Shown here: piece after piece, positions 52,017 to 60,742 of the stretch
Layout of the letters: each line of letters opens with the position of its first letter
Numbering within the stretch: the stretch's first letter is position 1
DNA from: Cohnella candidum
GTDB lineage: Bacteria > Bacillota > Bacilli > Paenibacillales > Paenibacillaceae
Assembly (NCBI RefSeq): GCF_003713065.1
Contig: NZ_CP033433.1
Span: 1,957,001-2,021,000, forward strand
Direction: 5' to 3'
Length of the DNA: 64,000 bases
Notes under the pieces: generated by a model
Databases searched by the model: none
What the model saw: the letters and a program-made list of their open reading frames with translations, nothing else
Told to the model about the DNA's origin: nothing
Made by a program: the position numbers and the translations under genes

Positions 52017-52650
52017 CTCGCCCCTTCGCCTCCTCCCCGTCGTGTTTGCGCCGATATTCTTCCGTGATGATATAGTGGTTCACATTTTCCTGGTACATGA
52101 ACATTTCCACTTCGAGCGGATTCGGCTCATCGCTGCGCTTCTTGCGGAGCAAACGGTTGAAAAACAGCAGCATGCCGAGGCCGACGCCCAGCGAATAAGG
52201 AATTTGAAACAGCCACGGATGGCGCTCGGACCTCCCGACGATCAACTCCGTAATCCTGCGCTGAACGTGCGGCATGTTGACGTCGGCGTGGAAGTTCATC
52301 AGAGCCATGCCCGACCCGAAAAAAAGCAGCAGCCATGCCAGCACGAGCGTGATGAGCCGCGGTTTGGCGGCGGCGTCGGTCGAGACCTCGATGAGCACGT
52401 GCGGTTCGCCGAACGTTTCCACGTTCATGCCGGGCACCGCCTCCCGGACGGCTTTGACCACCTGGAGCATGTCGATGACGATCATGCTCCCATCCTCCGG
52501 CTGGACGCGGTGCAGCGGCAGCTTTTTCAGTTGCTGGTCGTGCCGGGATTCCGTCACGAGCCTCGACACCATGCCGAGCGTAATCACGCTCCCCGGCGGC
52601 ACGACGACCCGGCGCCGAAGCCTGACGTAGACGACGGACGACTTTTCCAT
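52009..52650 (-). CDS. spoVAA: Stage V sporulation protein AA
   Basis: A 213-aa protein with a soluble N-terminal domain (VYVRLRRRVVVPPGSVITLG, about 1-95), and helices near 100-118 and 148-170. It is the first gene of the spoVA cluster. ATG 52650 follows GGAGGG at good spacing; GTG 52656 would add two residues. The candidate sigma-G -10 element lies 31 bp upstream. Confidence 0.92.
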   Translation of the reverse strand: MEKSSVVYVRLRRRVVVPPGSVITLGMVSRLVTESRHDQQLKKLPLHRVQPEDGSMIVIDMLQVVKAVREAVPGMNVETFGEPHVLIEVSTDAAAKPRLITLVLAWLLLFFGSGMALMNFHADVNMPHVQRRITELIVGRSERHPWLFQIPYSLGVGLGMLLFFNRLLRKKRSDEPNPLEVEMFMYQENVNHYIITEEYRRKHDGEEAKGRGG

Positions 52651-52680
52651 GCGCACCCTCCCCCGGATGGGCTTTCCGGT

Positions 52681-52687
52681 TAGTATG
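52681..52687 (-). promoter_or_regulatory. Candidate sigma-G -10 element of the spoVA cluster
   Basis: The minus strand reads CATACTA (52687-52681), an exact match to the sigma-G/sigma-F type -10 (CATnMTA). The -35 at 17-18 bp upstream (around GACTAT) is poor. The spoVA operon is sigma-G driven in B. subtilis. Confidence 0.45.
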
Positions 52688-52743
52688 GTTCACGAGCGCG
52701 GGGGATAGTCGGAGGGGCCGACCGAATAACTCAGGGCCACCGA

Positions 52744-53276
52744 AGACGGTCTCACCGTCTTACGGAGCAGGATTGGTTACTTTGGCGATACCTAAGACGG
52801 TCTCACCGTCTTGCGGAGCGGATTTGGTTACTTTGGCGCTACCGAAGACGGTCTCACCGTCTTGCGGAGCTAATTTGGTTACTTTGGCGGTACCTAAGAC
52901 GGTCTCACCGTCTTACGAAACCGATTTGGTTACTTTGTCGTTACCTAAGACGTTCTCACCATCTTGCGGACGGATTTGGTTACTTTGCCGTTACCGAAGA
53001 CGGTGTCACCGTCTTGCGGAGCAGATTTGGTTACTTTGTCGTTACCTAAGACGTTCTCACTATCTTGCGGAGCGGATTGGATTACTTTGCCGTTACCAAA
53101 GACGGTCTCACCGTCTTGCGGAGCAGATTTGGTTACTTTGGCGTTACCGAAGACGGTCTCACCGTCTTGCGGAGCAGATTTGGTTACTTTGGCGTTACCG
53201 AAGACGGTCTCACCGTCTTGCGGAACGGATTTGGTTACTTTGGCGGTACCGAAGACGGTCTAGACGTCTTGCGGCT
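52744..53276. repeat. Array of eleven 51-bp direct repeats, each with a 17-bp palindrome
   Basis: Units start at 52744, 52795, 52846, 52897, 52948, 52998, 53049, 53100, 53151, 53202 and 53253; the last is partial. Spacing is 51 bp except unit 5 (50 bp, one base lost after position 22 of the unit). Each unit opens with AGACGGTCTCACCGTCT, a perfect 7-bp dyad around CTC, then TTGCGGAGC, GATTTGGTTACTTTGG and a variable CGNTACCNA end. Units 8 and 9 are identical; units 5 and 7 have damaged dyads. The array fills the space between the SpoVAA promoter side and the 3' end of the gene at 53299. Confidence 0.95.
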
Positions 53277-53298
53277 TGAACGTTTGGTGCGAGAAAGT

Positions 53299-53961
53299 TT
53301 AAAACATGAAGTTTCGAGCCTTAGGGGTCAATTCATAAAAGTGAAAGCGTTCAGTACCTCTTCCCAATGGCTGCAGCAATCCTTTTCCCACCATCATTCG
53401 AATGATTTTTCTGCCGGCGTCCTTTTGAAAATTCGTACAGAGCGTGACGTCATCCATATTGATGGGTCGATTTAAATACAACGCAAAGCGAATAATTTCC
53501 CTTTCATAGATGCTTAAGTCTCGATAAGCCTCCCCGGGCAGGGCGGAGTGGATGCCGATGAGTTCGTAGAGGGTGCGGCGGCAGTAGTCGGGCCTCTTGT
53601 CCAATTGGTCCCAGGTGAATGGGATGTAGGTGATTTTGCGCGCGGCCATCGTGCAGATGCGGACTTGTTCGAAGTCGAAGCGGTCGCGGGTGATTTTCTC
53701 GGCGTGAGGAACATAACCGAGGCTCTCCACCCCCCAGCGTAACGGCGGATTGAAGAAGTCGATGTAGATCCTGACGCCTGTGTTGCTGATCAACTCGTAT
53801 TCCATCACCAGTCCTTCGGGAGACGGCAGAACAGGTCGAAGCGCTTCGCAATACAATTTCTTTTCTCCCGTTTTGTCCCTACGCAGCATCTCCAATCTCT
53901 GGCCCGTCGCCGTTCGGATCTGTTCCTCCCACAACCCATCAAACTCCTTTTCGTACGCCAA
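53299..53961 (-). CDS. Putative PD-(D/E)XK-like domain with C-terminal winged helix
   Basis: A 220-aa protein whose family I did not recognise. The middle (about 54-125) runs MEYEL, RIYIDFFNPP, VESLGYVPHAEK, then RDRFDFEQVRI and ITYIPFTWDQL. That order of an Asp (68), Glu (79), a Gly-x3-His turn (His86) and a closing beta strand matches small endonuclease-fold (Vsr/DUF559-like) domains, though no xK follows Glu79. The C-terminal 60 residues look like a winged helix (DDVTLCTNFQKDAGRKIIRMMV). The TTG 53961 start has GGAGGGG upstream. The gene ends about 20 bp from the 51-bp repeat array. Nuclease or regulator activity is inference. Confidence 0.6.
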   Translation of the reverse strand: MAYEKEFDGLWEEQIRTATGQRLEMLRRDKTGEKKLYCEALRPVLPSPEGLVMEYELISNTGVRIYIDFFNPPLRWGVESLGYVPHAEKITRDRFDFEQVRICTMAARKITYIPFTWDQLDKRPDYCRRTLYELIGIHSALPGEAYRDLSIYEREIIRFALYLNRPINMDDVTLCTNFQKDAGRKIIRMMVGKGLLQPLGRGTERFHFYELTPKARNFMF

Positions 53962-53991
53962 TGAACACACCCCTCCATCGGCCGGAAATGC

Positions 53992-54027
53992 AAAAACGCC
54001 GCTCACCCCATCCGGGGCAAACGGCGT
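53992..54027 (-). terminator. Terminator after sigF
   Basis: ACGCCG (54027-54022) and CGGCGT (54001-53996) on the minus strand enclose a CCCC/GGGG inner stem and are followed by TTTTTG. Confidence 0.8.
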
Positions 54028-54112
54028 ATGCTTTACGCGGCACTATAATTGGCTTTAAAACTATCAGAAAATTCACAGCACGTCTAGAGGTGAGTCAAAC
54101 AGGTCAGTGGTG

Positions 54113-54148
54113 TGCGATGTTGGGTGCGACGTTGGGTGCGACGTTGGG
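54113..54148. repeat. Three tandem 12-bp repeats downstream of sigF
   Basis: TGCGATGTTGGG (54113-54124) is followed by two exact copies of TGCGACGTTGGG (54125-54148). They lie in the 140-bp stretch between the sigF stop and its terminator. No further unit is present. Confidence 0.85.
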
Positions 54149-54168
54149 TGCATTACGCGGACAAGTGT

Positions 54169-54930
54169 CTACTGCGCGATCTGATCCTTGATATTCTGCA
54201 GGATCTTCTTCTCCAGGCGGCTGACCTGCACTTGCGAAATGCCGAGCCGGCTGGCGACCTCCGACTGCGTCTGGTCGCGGAAGTATCGCAGGAACACGAT
54301 AAGCCGCTCCCGCTCGCTGAGCGATTGGATCGCCTCGGTCAGCGCGAGCTTGTCGAACCAGCGCTCCTGCGACTCGTCGGCGATTTGGTCCATCAGCGTG
54401 ATCGGGTCACCGTCGTTCTCGAACACGGTCTCGTGGATCGACGCCGGTGGCTTGTTCGCTTCCTGGGCGAAGACGATTTCCTCGGCCGTGACGCCAAGTT
54501 CGTCGGCGATTTCGCCGATCGTGGCGGCGCGGCCCAACCGTTTGGCGAGCTCGTCCTTGACCTTGCGCACCCGGTTGGCCATTTCCTTCAGCGAACGGCT
54601 GACCTTCAAGGTGCCGTCGTCGCGCAGGAACCGCTGAATCTCCCCGATGATCATCGGGACGGCGTACGTGGAAAATTTGACGTCATAACTCAAATCGAAT
54701 TTGTCTACCGACTTCAGCAGTCCAATGCAGCCGATCTGGAACAGATCGTCGCTGTCGTAGCCCCGGTTCGCGAACCGCTGGACGACGGACCACACCAAAC
54801 GGATGTTGCTGTTGACCAGTGTGTCCCGCGCCGTCGTATCGCCGGATTGGCTGAGCGCGATGAGGCGCTTGACCTCCGTGTCGTCCAAATACGCCGGCGG
54901 CGACGACGAACGTTTAAATTCCCATTCCAT
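54169..54930 (-). CDS. sigF: Sporulation sigma factor F
   Basis: A 253-aa sigma-70-family factor for the forespore. Region 2 carries DLFQIGCIGLLKSVDKFD and the -10-recognition KFSTYAVPMIIGEIQRFLRDD; region 3 has RLGRAATIGEIADELGV; region 4 has LSERERLIVFLRYFRDQTQSEVASRLGISQVQVSRLEKKIL. It is held inactive by SpoIIAB until SpoIIAA releases it. It ends the spoIIA operon. Confidence 0.97.
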   Translation of the reverse strand: MEWEFKRSSSPPAYLDDTEVKRLIALSQSGDTTARDTLVNSNIRLVWSVVQRFANRGYDSDDLFQIGCIGLLKSVDKFDLSYDVKFSTYAVPMIIGEIQRFLRDDGTLKVSRSLKEMANRVRKVKDELAKRLGRAATIGEIADELGVTAEEIVFAQEANKPPASIHETVFENDGDPITLMDQIADESQERWFDKLALTEAIQSLSERERLIVFLRYFRDQTQSEVASRLGISQVQVSRLEKKILQNIKDQIAQ

Positions 54931-54952
54931 GCCTCCAACCCCTGCCGCGCGG

Positions 54953-55399
54953 TTAATTGAACAACGCCTTTTTGGACTCGATCCGTTTCTTCATCGTCAG
55001 GCGGGTGCCGCCTCCGGGAACGCTTGCCGCTTCGAACTCGTCCATGAAATTTTCCATGATCGTGAATCCCATGCCGGAACGTTCCAGCTCCGGGCGGGAC
55101 GTATACAGCGGCTGGCGGGCCAGCTCCAAATCCTCGATTCCTCTGCCTTGGTCACTCACCGACAGGGAGAACACATCTCCGTCGATGGAGGCTTCCAGCG
55201 TCACTTCGCCCTCCGGCCGGTTGTCGTAGCCGTGGATGATCGCGTTCGTGACCGCTTCGGATACGACCGTTTTGATCTCGTCGAGCTCCTCCAGCGTCGG
55301 GTCCAGTTGGGACACGAAGGCGGCGATCGCGACGCGCGCGAAGGCTTCGTTTTCGGATCTGGCGGCGAAAGACAGCTTCATGAAATTGTGTCCGTTCAT
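54953..55399 (-). CDS. spoIIAB: Anti-sigma F factor and SpoIIAA kinase
   Basis: A 148-aa GHKL-fold protein that binds sigma-F and phosphorylates SpoIIAA with ATP. The nucleotide-site boxes are [14 protein letters not shown] (N-box), [10 protein letters not shown] (G1) and [13 protein letters not shown] (G2). GGAGG precedes the ATG, which overlaps the spoIIAA stop (ATGA), so the pair is coupled. Confidence 0.97.
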   Translation of the reverse strand: MNGHNFMKLSFAARSENEAFARVAIAAFVSQLDPTLEELDEIKTVVSEAVTNAIIHGYDNRPEGEVTLEASIDGDVFSLSVSDQGRGIEDLELARQPLYTSRPELERSGMGFTIMENFMDEFEAASVPGGGTRLTMKKRIESKKALFN

Positions 55400-55749
55400 G
55401 ATACGACCTCCAAACTGGCGAGCGCCGAACGTTCGGACTCGTGCAGCGACAGGATTTTGAAAAGACCCGAAAGCTCGAACAGCCGTTTGACGCTCGCTTG
55501 GGCGTCGCAGACGACCATTTTGCCGCCGCGGCTTTTAACCAGCTTATAACGGCCCAAGATGACGCCGAGCCCCGAGCTGTCCATGAACTGGAGCTCTTTC
55601 AGGCTCAAAACGACGTGTTCGCACCGGCCCCTCAGGATCGCATCCTCCATTTTGAAACGGACGATATCCGCGGTGTGGTGGTCCAATTCCCCTCTCAGGC
55701 GAACGATCAGCACGTTGCGGTGCTGCTCGAGCTCCACTTGCAAACTCAT
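55396..55749 (-). CDS. spoIIAA: Anti-anti-sigma F factor
   Basis: A 117-aa STAS-domain protein. Its phosphorylation site is Ser58 in [11 protein letters not shown], the same residue number as in B. subtilis. The unphosphorylated form pulls SpoIIAB off sigma-F in the forespore. GGGGGAGG precedes the ATG at 55749. A sigma-H promoter lies at 55786-55813. Confidence 0.97.
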   Translation of the reverse strand: MSLQVELEQHRNVLIVRLRGELDHHTADIVRFKMEDAILRGRCEHVVLSLKELQFMDSSGLGVILGRYKLVKSRGGKMVVCDAQASVKRLFELSGLFKILSLHESERSALASLEVVS

Positions 55750-55785
55750 GCCGGTCTACCTCCCCCAGTAAAAAGCTTGAATGAC

Positions 55786-55813
55786 CAATTCTACGATCCT
55801 CTCGGCCATTCCT
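55786..55813 (-). promoter_or_regulatory. Sigma-H promoter of the spoIIA operon
   Basis: Minus strand: AGGAATG (55813-55807), 12 bp, then GTAGAATTG (55794-55786). These match the sigma-H consensus (AGGANWT and RnnGAATww) at the usual spacing, 37 bp from the spoIIAA start. B. subtilis transcribes spoIIA from a sigma-H promoter in the same place. Confidence 0.75.
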
Positions 55814-56009
55814 GCCCCCCGACAAAACTAGAAGCAACCCCCTCCGACCCGACAAAAAACGCAACGCGAAACGACCGGGCCGGCCTCTAAGGGACAGAGA
55901 ATGACGTTTGGACGAGCGCTTCCGGAAGCGTTCCCCAAAACCGGCGGCTGCGCGGAAATGCCGAAAAGGCGGCGACGCGACTAGCCCGTCCTTCCGCCCC
56001 TTGGCTCCG

Positions 56010-57209
<1,200 letters not shown>

Positions 57210-57306
57210 AACGGGTTTCCCCCTCCTACAGAGGCCCAATTTCGGCCATGTTTTCTTCTTCCATCCAGTGTTCCCCCGCGCCAAGTAAATTATTCCAGAA
57301 AACAAA

Positions 57307-57344
57307 AAAGACCCGTCAGGCTTCTTGCTGCCCTTCGGGTCTTT
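57307..57344 (-). terminator. Terminator after the SNF2 helicase gene
   Basis: AAAGACCCG (57344-57336) and CGGGTCTTT (57315-57307) pair on the minus strand around a 20-base loop, then TTTTGTTTTC. Confidence 0.75.
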
Positions 57345-57362
57345 GAATTCTATGTTCCGCCG

Positions 57363-60300
57363 TCAAATCATCAGCAATTCACGGATATCCTCTTCGCCGA
57401 GCGATGTCAGCGACTCTTCTCCCGGCTGCACGACGGCGTCGATCAAATCGCGTTTACGTTGCTGCAGCGCGAACATCTTCTCTTCGATCGTGCCTTGCGT
57501 GACGAGCCGGATGACCTGCACGACGTTTTTCTGCCCGATGCGGTGGGCCCGGTCGGCCGCCTGTTGTTCGACCGCCGGATTCCACCACAAGTCGAACAGC
57601 AGCACCGTGTCGGCTCCGGTCAGGTTCAACCCGGTTCCGCCCGCTTTGAGCGAAATCAGGAACAGCTCCCCTTCCCCTTCGTTAAATCGGCGGCACAGCT
57701 CCACCCGGTCGCGGCCCGGCGTCTGCCCGTCGAGATAGAAGTAGGAGGCTCCCATTTTCTCCAGCTCTCTGCGGATGATGCCGAGCATCTCCGTGAATTG
57801 CGAGAAAACGAGCATGCGTTTGCCGGAATCGCGGCATTCCTGCACGATCTCCAGCAGCTGCTCGAGCTTGCCGGACTCCCCTTCGTACCCTTCCACGAAC
57901 ATCGCCGGATGGCAGCACAGCTGGCGCAGCCTCGTCATGCCGGCCAGAATGTGCATGCGGCTTTTCTGGAAGCCTTCCTCGCGTATGCGGCGAAGCGCGT
58001 CCTCCTGCAAGCGGGCCAGGTAGGCCAAATACAGTTTTTTCTGCTCCGGAAGCAGCTCCGAAGCTTGAACCGTCTCGATTTTGTCGGGCAGCTCCTTCAA
58101 GACGTCCGACTTCAGCCTGCGAAGCAGGAACGGCCGGATTTTCTTCGCCACCTGCTCGGGAGACAGCTCCGTGAACCGCTTCCGGCTCCAGAACAGTTCC
58201 GGGAACACCGCGTCGAAAATCGACCACAGCTCCTCCAGCCGGTTTTCGATCGGGGTTCCGGTCAGCGCGAATCGGTGCTTCGCCCGAATGTCTTTTACGG
58301 ATTGGGCCGTCTGGGTAGCGTGGTTTTTGATCGCCTGCGCCTCGTCGAGGATGAGCACGGAGAAGCGCAAATCGGCGAAATCGCCGGCGTCCCGCCTGAG
58401 CAGCGGATAAGAAGTGATCACCACGTCGATACCCGCCAAATCGCCCAGGATGTCCCCCCGCGCCGACTTGTCGCCTTCGACGACGACGGCCCGGATGTCC
58501 GGCGCGAACTTGCGCAGCTCGTTCCACCAGTTGTACGTGAGCGACGCCGGACAGACGATCAAAGCGGGCTGTCCCTCTTCCCGGATTTGCGGCAACTCCG
58601 AAAGCAGGAACGCGATGCTTTGCAGCGTTTTGCCGAGCCCCATGTCATCCGCCAGTACGCCGCCGAAGCGGTAGTGGGACAAAGTCTTCATCCATTGGAA
58701 TCCGAATCGCTGGTAATCGCGGAGAATCGGGGACAGCGACTCGGGCACCTCGAAATCGAGACTGTCCGGATTGCGCATGTTGTCGATGAACTCGCGGAAC
58801 CGCTGCCCCAGCTTGACGCCTTGAACCTTATCGTCCGGATCCAGGAAGCGAAGACCGCGGGCGACGGACAGATGAAGCCGCGTATCCTGCAGATCGTTTC
58901 GCTTAAGCTCCATCTCCTCCAGCATCCGCCCGATCGAGGCGTACCCTTCGTCCTCCAGCGACACGTAAGCGCCGCCGGGCATCCGGTAATATTTCTTTTT
59001 CTCCACCAAATGCCGGAGAAGGTCGCGGATCTCCTCATCGTCGATGCCGTCCATGTCAAAGCGGACTTCCAGCCAATCCGTACCCGGATCCAGGTCGATC
59101 ATGACCTTCGGCGGACGCGGCGGCGCGGCCAGCATGCTTTCGACCTCCGGCGTCGCGTAGACCTCCGTCCACTTGTTCAATTGAGGAAGCGTGCGGAACA
59201 GAAAATGGTAGATGTCGTCCTCGTCGTCCAAATGAAGCGATTTCCCGTCGTAACGGAACGGGATTTGCTCGATGAGCGACATGACGCGGCTTTCCTTCTC
59301 CCCGTCCCGCATGAGAATCTTGTCGGTCCGTTCGGAACGCCCGTTCTTGACGGCCAGCGGATCCAACGAAACGTTGCCGTACACGAATTCGAGCCGCGCG
59401 AGCAGCCGGTCCTCGGCGCGGTCCAGATACAGCCTGGCGGCCAAAGGAGCGGTCACGATCCGGTTTTGGACGTCCTCGTCGAAGATCACGGGCCCGATCC
59501 GCTTCAACCCCGGTACGACCCGCGCGAGAAACAGCTCCAGATGAGCCGGGGAAATCAGCACCTGAAACCCCGAAGTTCGGGAGAACATGCCCTTCAATTC
59601 GGCGATTTGCTTGCAGGTCGCGGAGTCGATCCGATAGATCCGGTTGCCCTCCAGGCAAATGCCGTAAGGCTCCAGCACGGTCACGTGTTGAAGTCCTTCC
59701 ACGGCGATCCGGTACACCTCGGCCGAAGGCTGGCTGAACCGGAACGTAAGCGGCACGCCGCCGGTTTCTTCGCGGATGTCCGAGTAGGTTTGCCCGCCGT
59801 GCATGAACTTGACGTTCGCCTGCAGCAGCAAGGGAAGCAGCCGGTCCCAAGCATAAGGGGGCACGAACAGCATCCGGTCGCTGCCCGACATCCCCGAGAA
59901 AGCATACATCAGATGCGATTCCCGGTAAGCGGTCTCGTTGCGTGAGATGTCCAAAAGAATGTCGAAAATGGCCCGGTCCGTGTCGGAGAACGAATGATGA
60001 GCGGGATCGAGCGTGAACAGCTTGGCGATTTCGTAGGCGGTGTCGTTTTCGTAATGCCCGAGCAGCTGCTTGATTTTCTGGATCGTGTACAGCCGTCGCG
60101 TGCCCAGCTTGATCTCGACCGTCATGGAGGGCTTGCGCTGGTTCGCCGCGGCCGTGCACGTATACTCGACGTGAACCGTCTCCCGCTCGCCGAGCCGGTA
60201 TTCCTCCTCCGCCTCGTCCGCCGCGGGCGAACGGTCGAAAATCGAGATCATGCTGCGGGCGAGATACACGTGCTCGTTCGTGATGACAGGCGCATGGTCG

Positions 60301-60617
60301 GAGGCGACGGCGCCCCCCTGTAGTTCATGAATGCGCAGGAGAACGGCGGCGATATGCTTGCAAGGCGTTTGCGTCGTTTCGTGGAAGTCGCACTCGCACT
60401 CCGAAGTCGGCTCGCCTTCGTCGTACAGCTCCAAATGGACGCTGTATCGTTTCGTCCCGGTAACGACCGCGTCAAATAGGCGTCCGTCCGGATCGCGTTC
60501 CAACCGGAGCACCCTTTTTTGTTTGAAATAGGTTTGCCCTTGCTGATAAATATCTTCTCCGCACCAGGCGCGGATGTCGGCCAGCGTAATGGGTTGCGTG
60601 GTGATTCGCCCCTTCAT
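57363..60617 (-). CDS. SNF2/SWI2-family DNA-dependent ATPase with SWIM zinc finger
   Basis: A 1084-aa protein. A SWIM finger (CECDFHETTQTPCKH, about 73-87) opens it; a long bacterial SNF2-associated region follows; then the ATPase: DDMGLGKT (about 655-662), the DEAQ box (about 757), LTGTPIENRLEELWSIFD, and a helicase C domain with SLKAGGTGLNLTGAD and the motif VI stretch QAADRAHRIGQ. Such proteins move along DNA and remodel protein-DNA complexes or RNA polymerase; the bacterial role is mostly unknown. It is inserted between punA and dacF, which are adjacent in B. subtilis. Confidence 0.94.
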   Translation of the reverse strand: MKGRITTQPITLADIRAWCGEDIYQQGQTYFKQKRVLRLERDPDGRLFDAVVTGTKRYSVHLELYDEGEPTSECECDFHETTQTPCKHIAAVLLRIHELQGGAVASDHAPVITNEHVYLARSMISIFDRSPAADEAEEEYRLGERETVHVEYTCTAAANQRKPSMTVEIKLGTRRLYTIQKIKQLLGHYENDTAYEIAKLFTLDPAHHSFSDTDRAIFDILLDISRNETAYRESHLMYAFSGMSGSDRMLFVPPYAWDRLLPLLLQANVKFMHGGQTYSDIREETGGVPLTFRFSQPSAEVYRIAVEGLQHVTVLEPYGICLEGNRIYRIDSATCKQIAELKGMFSRTSGFQVLISPAHLELFLARVVPGLKRIGPVIFDEDVQNRIVTAPLAARLYLDRAEDRLLARLEFVYGNVSLDPLAVKNGRSERTDKILMRDGEKESRVMSLIEQIPFRYDGKSLHLDDEDDIYHFLFRTLPQLNKWTEVYATPEVESMLAAPPRPPKVMIDLDPGTDWLEVRFDMDGIDDEEIRDLLRHLVEKKKYYRMPGGAYVSLEDEGYASIGRMLEEMELKRNDLQDTRLHLSVARGLRFLDPDDKVQGVKLGQRFREFIDNMRNPDSLDFEVPESLSPILRDYQRFGFQWMKTLSHYRFGGVLADDMGLGKTLQSIAFLLSELPQIREEGQPALIVCPASLTYNWWNELRKFAPDIRAVVVEGDKSARGDILGDLAGIDVVITSYPLLRRDAGDFADLRFSVLILDEAQAIKNHATQTAQSVKDIRAKHRFALTGTPIENRLEELWSIFDAVFPELFWSRKRFTELSPEQVAKKIRPFLLRRLKSDVLKELPDKIETVQASELLPEQKKLYLAYLARLQEDALRRIREEGFQKSRMHILAGMTRLRQLCCHPAMFVEGYEGESGKLEQLLEIVQECRDSGKRMLVFSQFTEMLGIIRRELEKMGASYFYLDGQTPGRDRVELCRRFNEGEGELFLISLKAGGTGLNLTGADTVLLFDLWWNPAVEQQAADRAHRIGQKNVVQVIRLVTQGTIEEKMFALQQRKRDLIDAVVQPGEESLTSLGEEDIRELLMI

Positions 60618-60697
60618 GCCGTGATCGGATGGTCAAATGGTATCCTTCCATTATACCACAACCGCCGGAATGAGAAGTCGAACGCTCAAAAGAGAAA

Positions 60698-60728
60698 CAG
60701 CCCCGGGGACGAATTGTCCCTAGGGCTG
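60698..60728 (-). terminator. Terminator after punA
   Basis: CAGCCCTAGGGAC pairs with GTCCCCGGGGCTG on the minus strand around AATTC, with TTTCTCTTTT after it. It begins 15 bp from the punA stop. Confidence 0.75.
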
Positions 60729-60742
60729 CGTATCCTATCGCC

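Noticed and set aside
52744-53276. CRISPR array
   Set aside because: There are no unique spacers: every 51-bp unit is alike over its whole length, and no cas gene is near.
52773-53279. Repeat array read as a protein of 17-aa repeats (VTLALPKTVSPSCGADL type)
   Set aside because: The frame is open only because 51 is a multiple of three. The one-base loss in unit 5 splits it, there is no ribosome site, and the dyad is the part kept. The reverse frame is open as well. Coding is not fully excluded.
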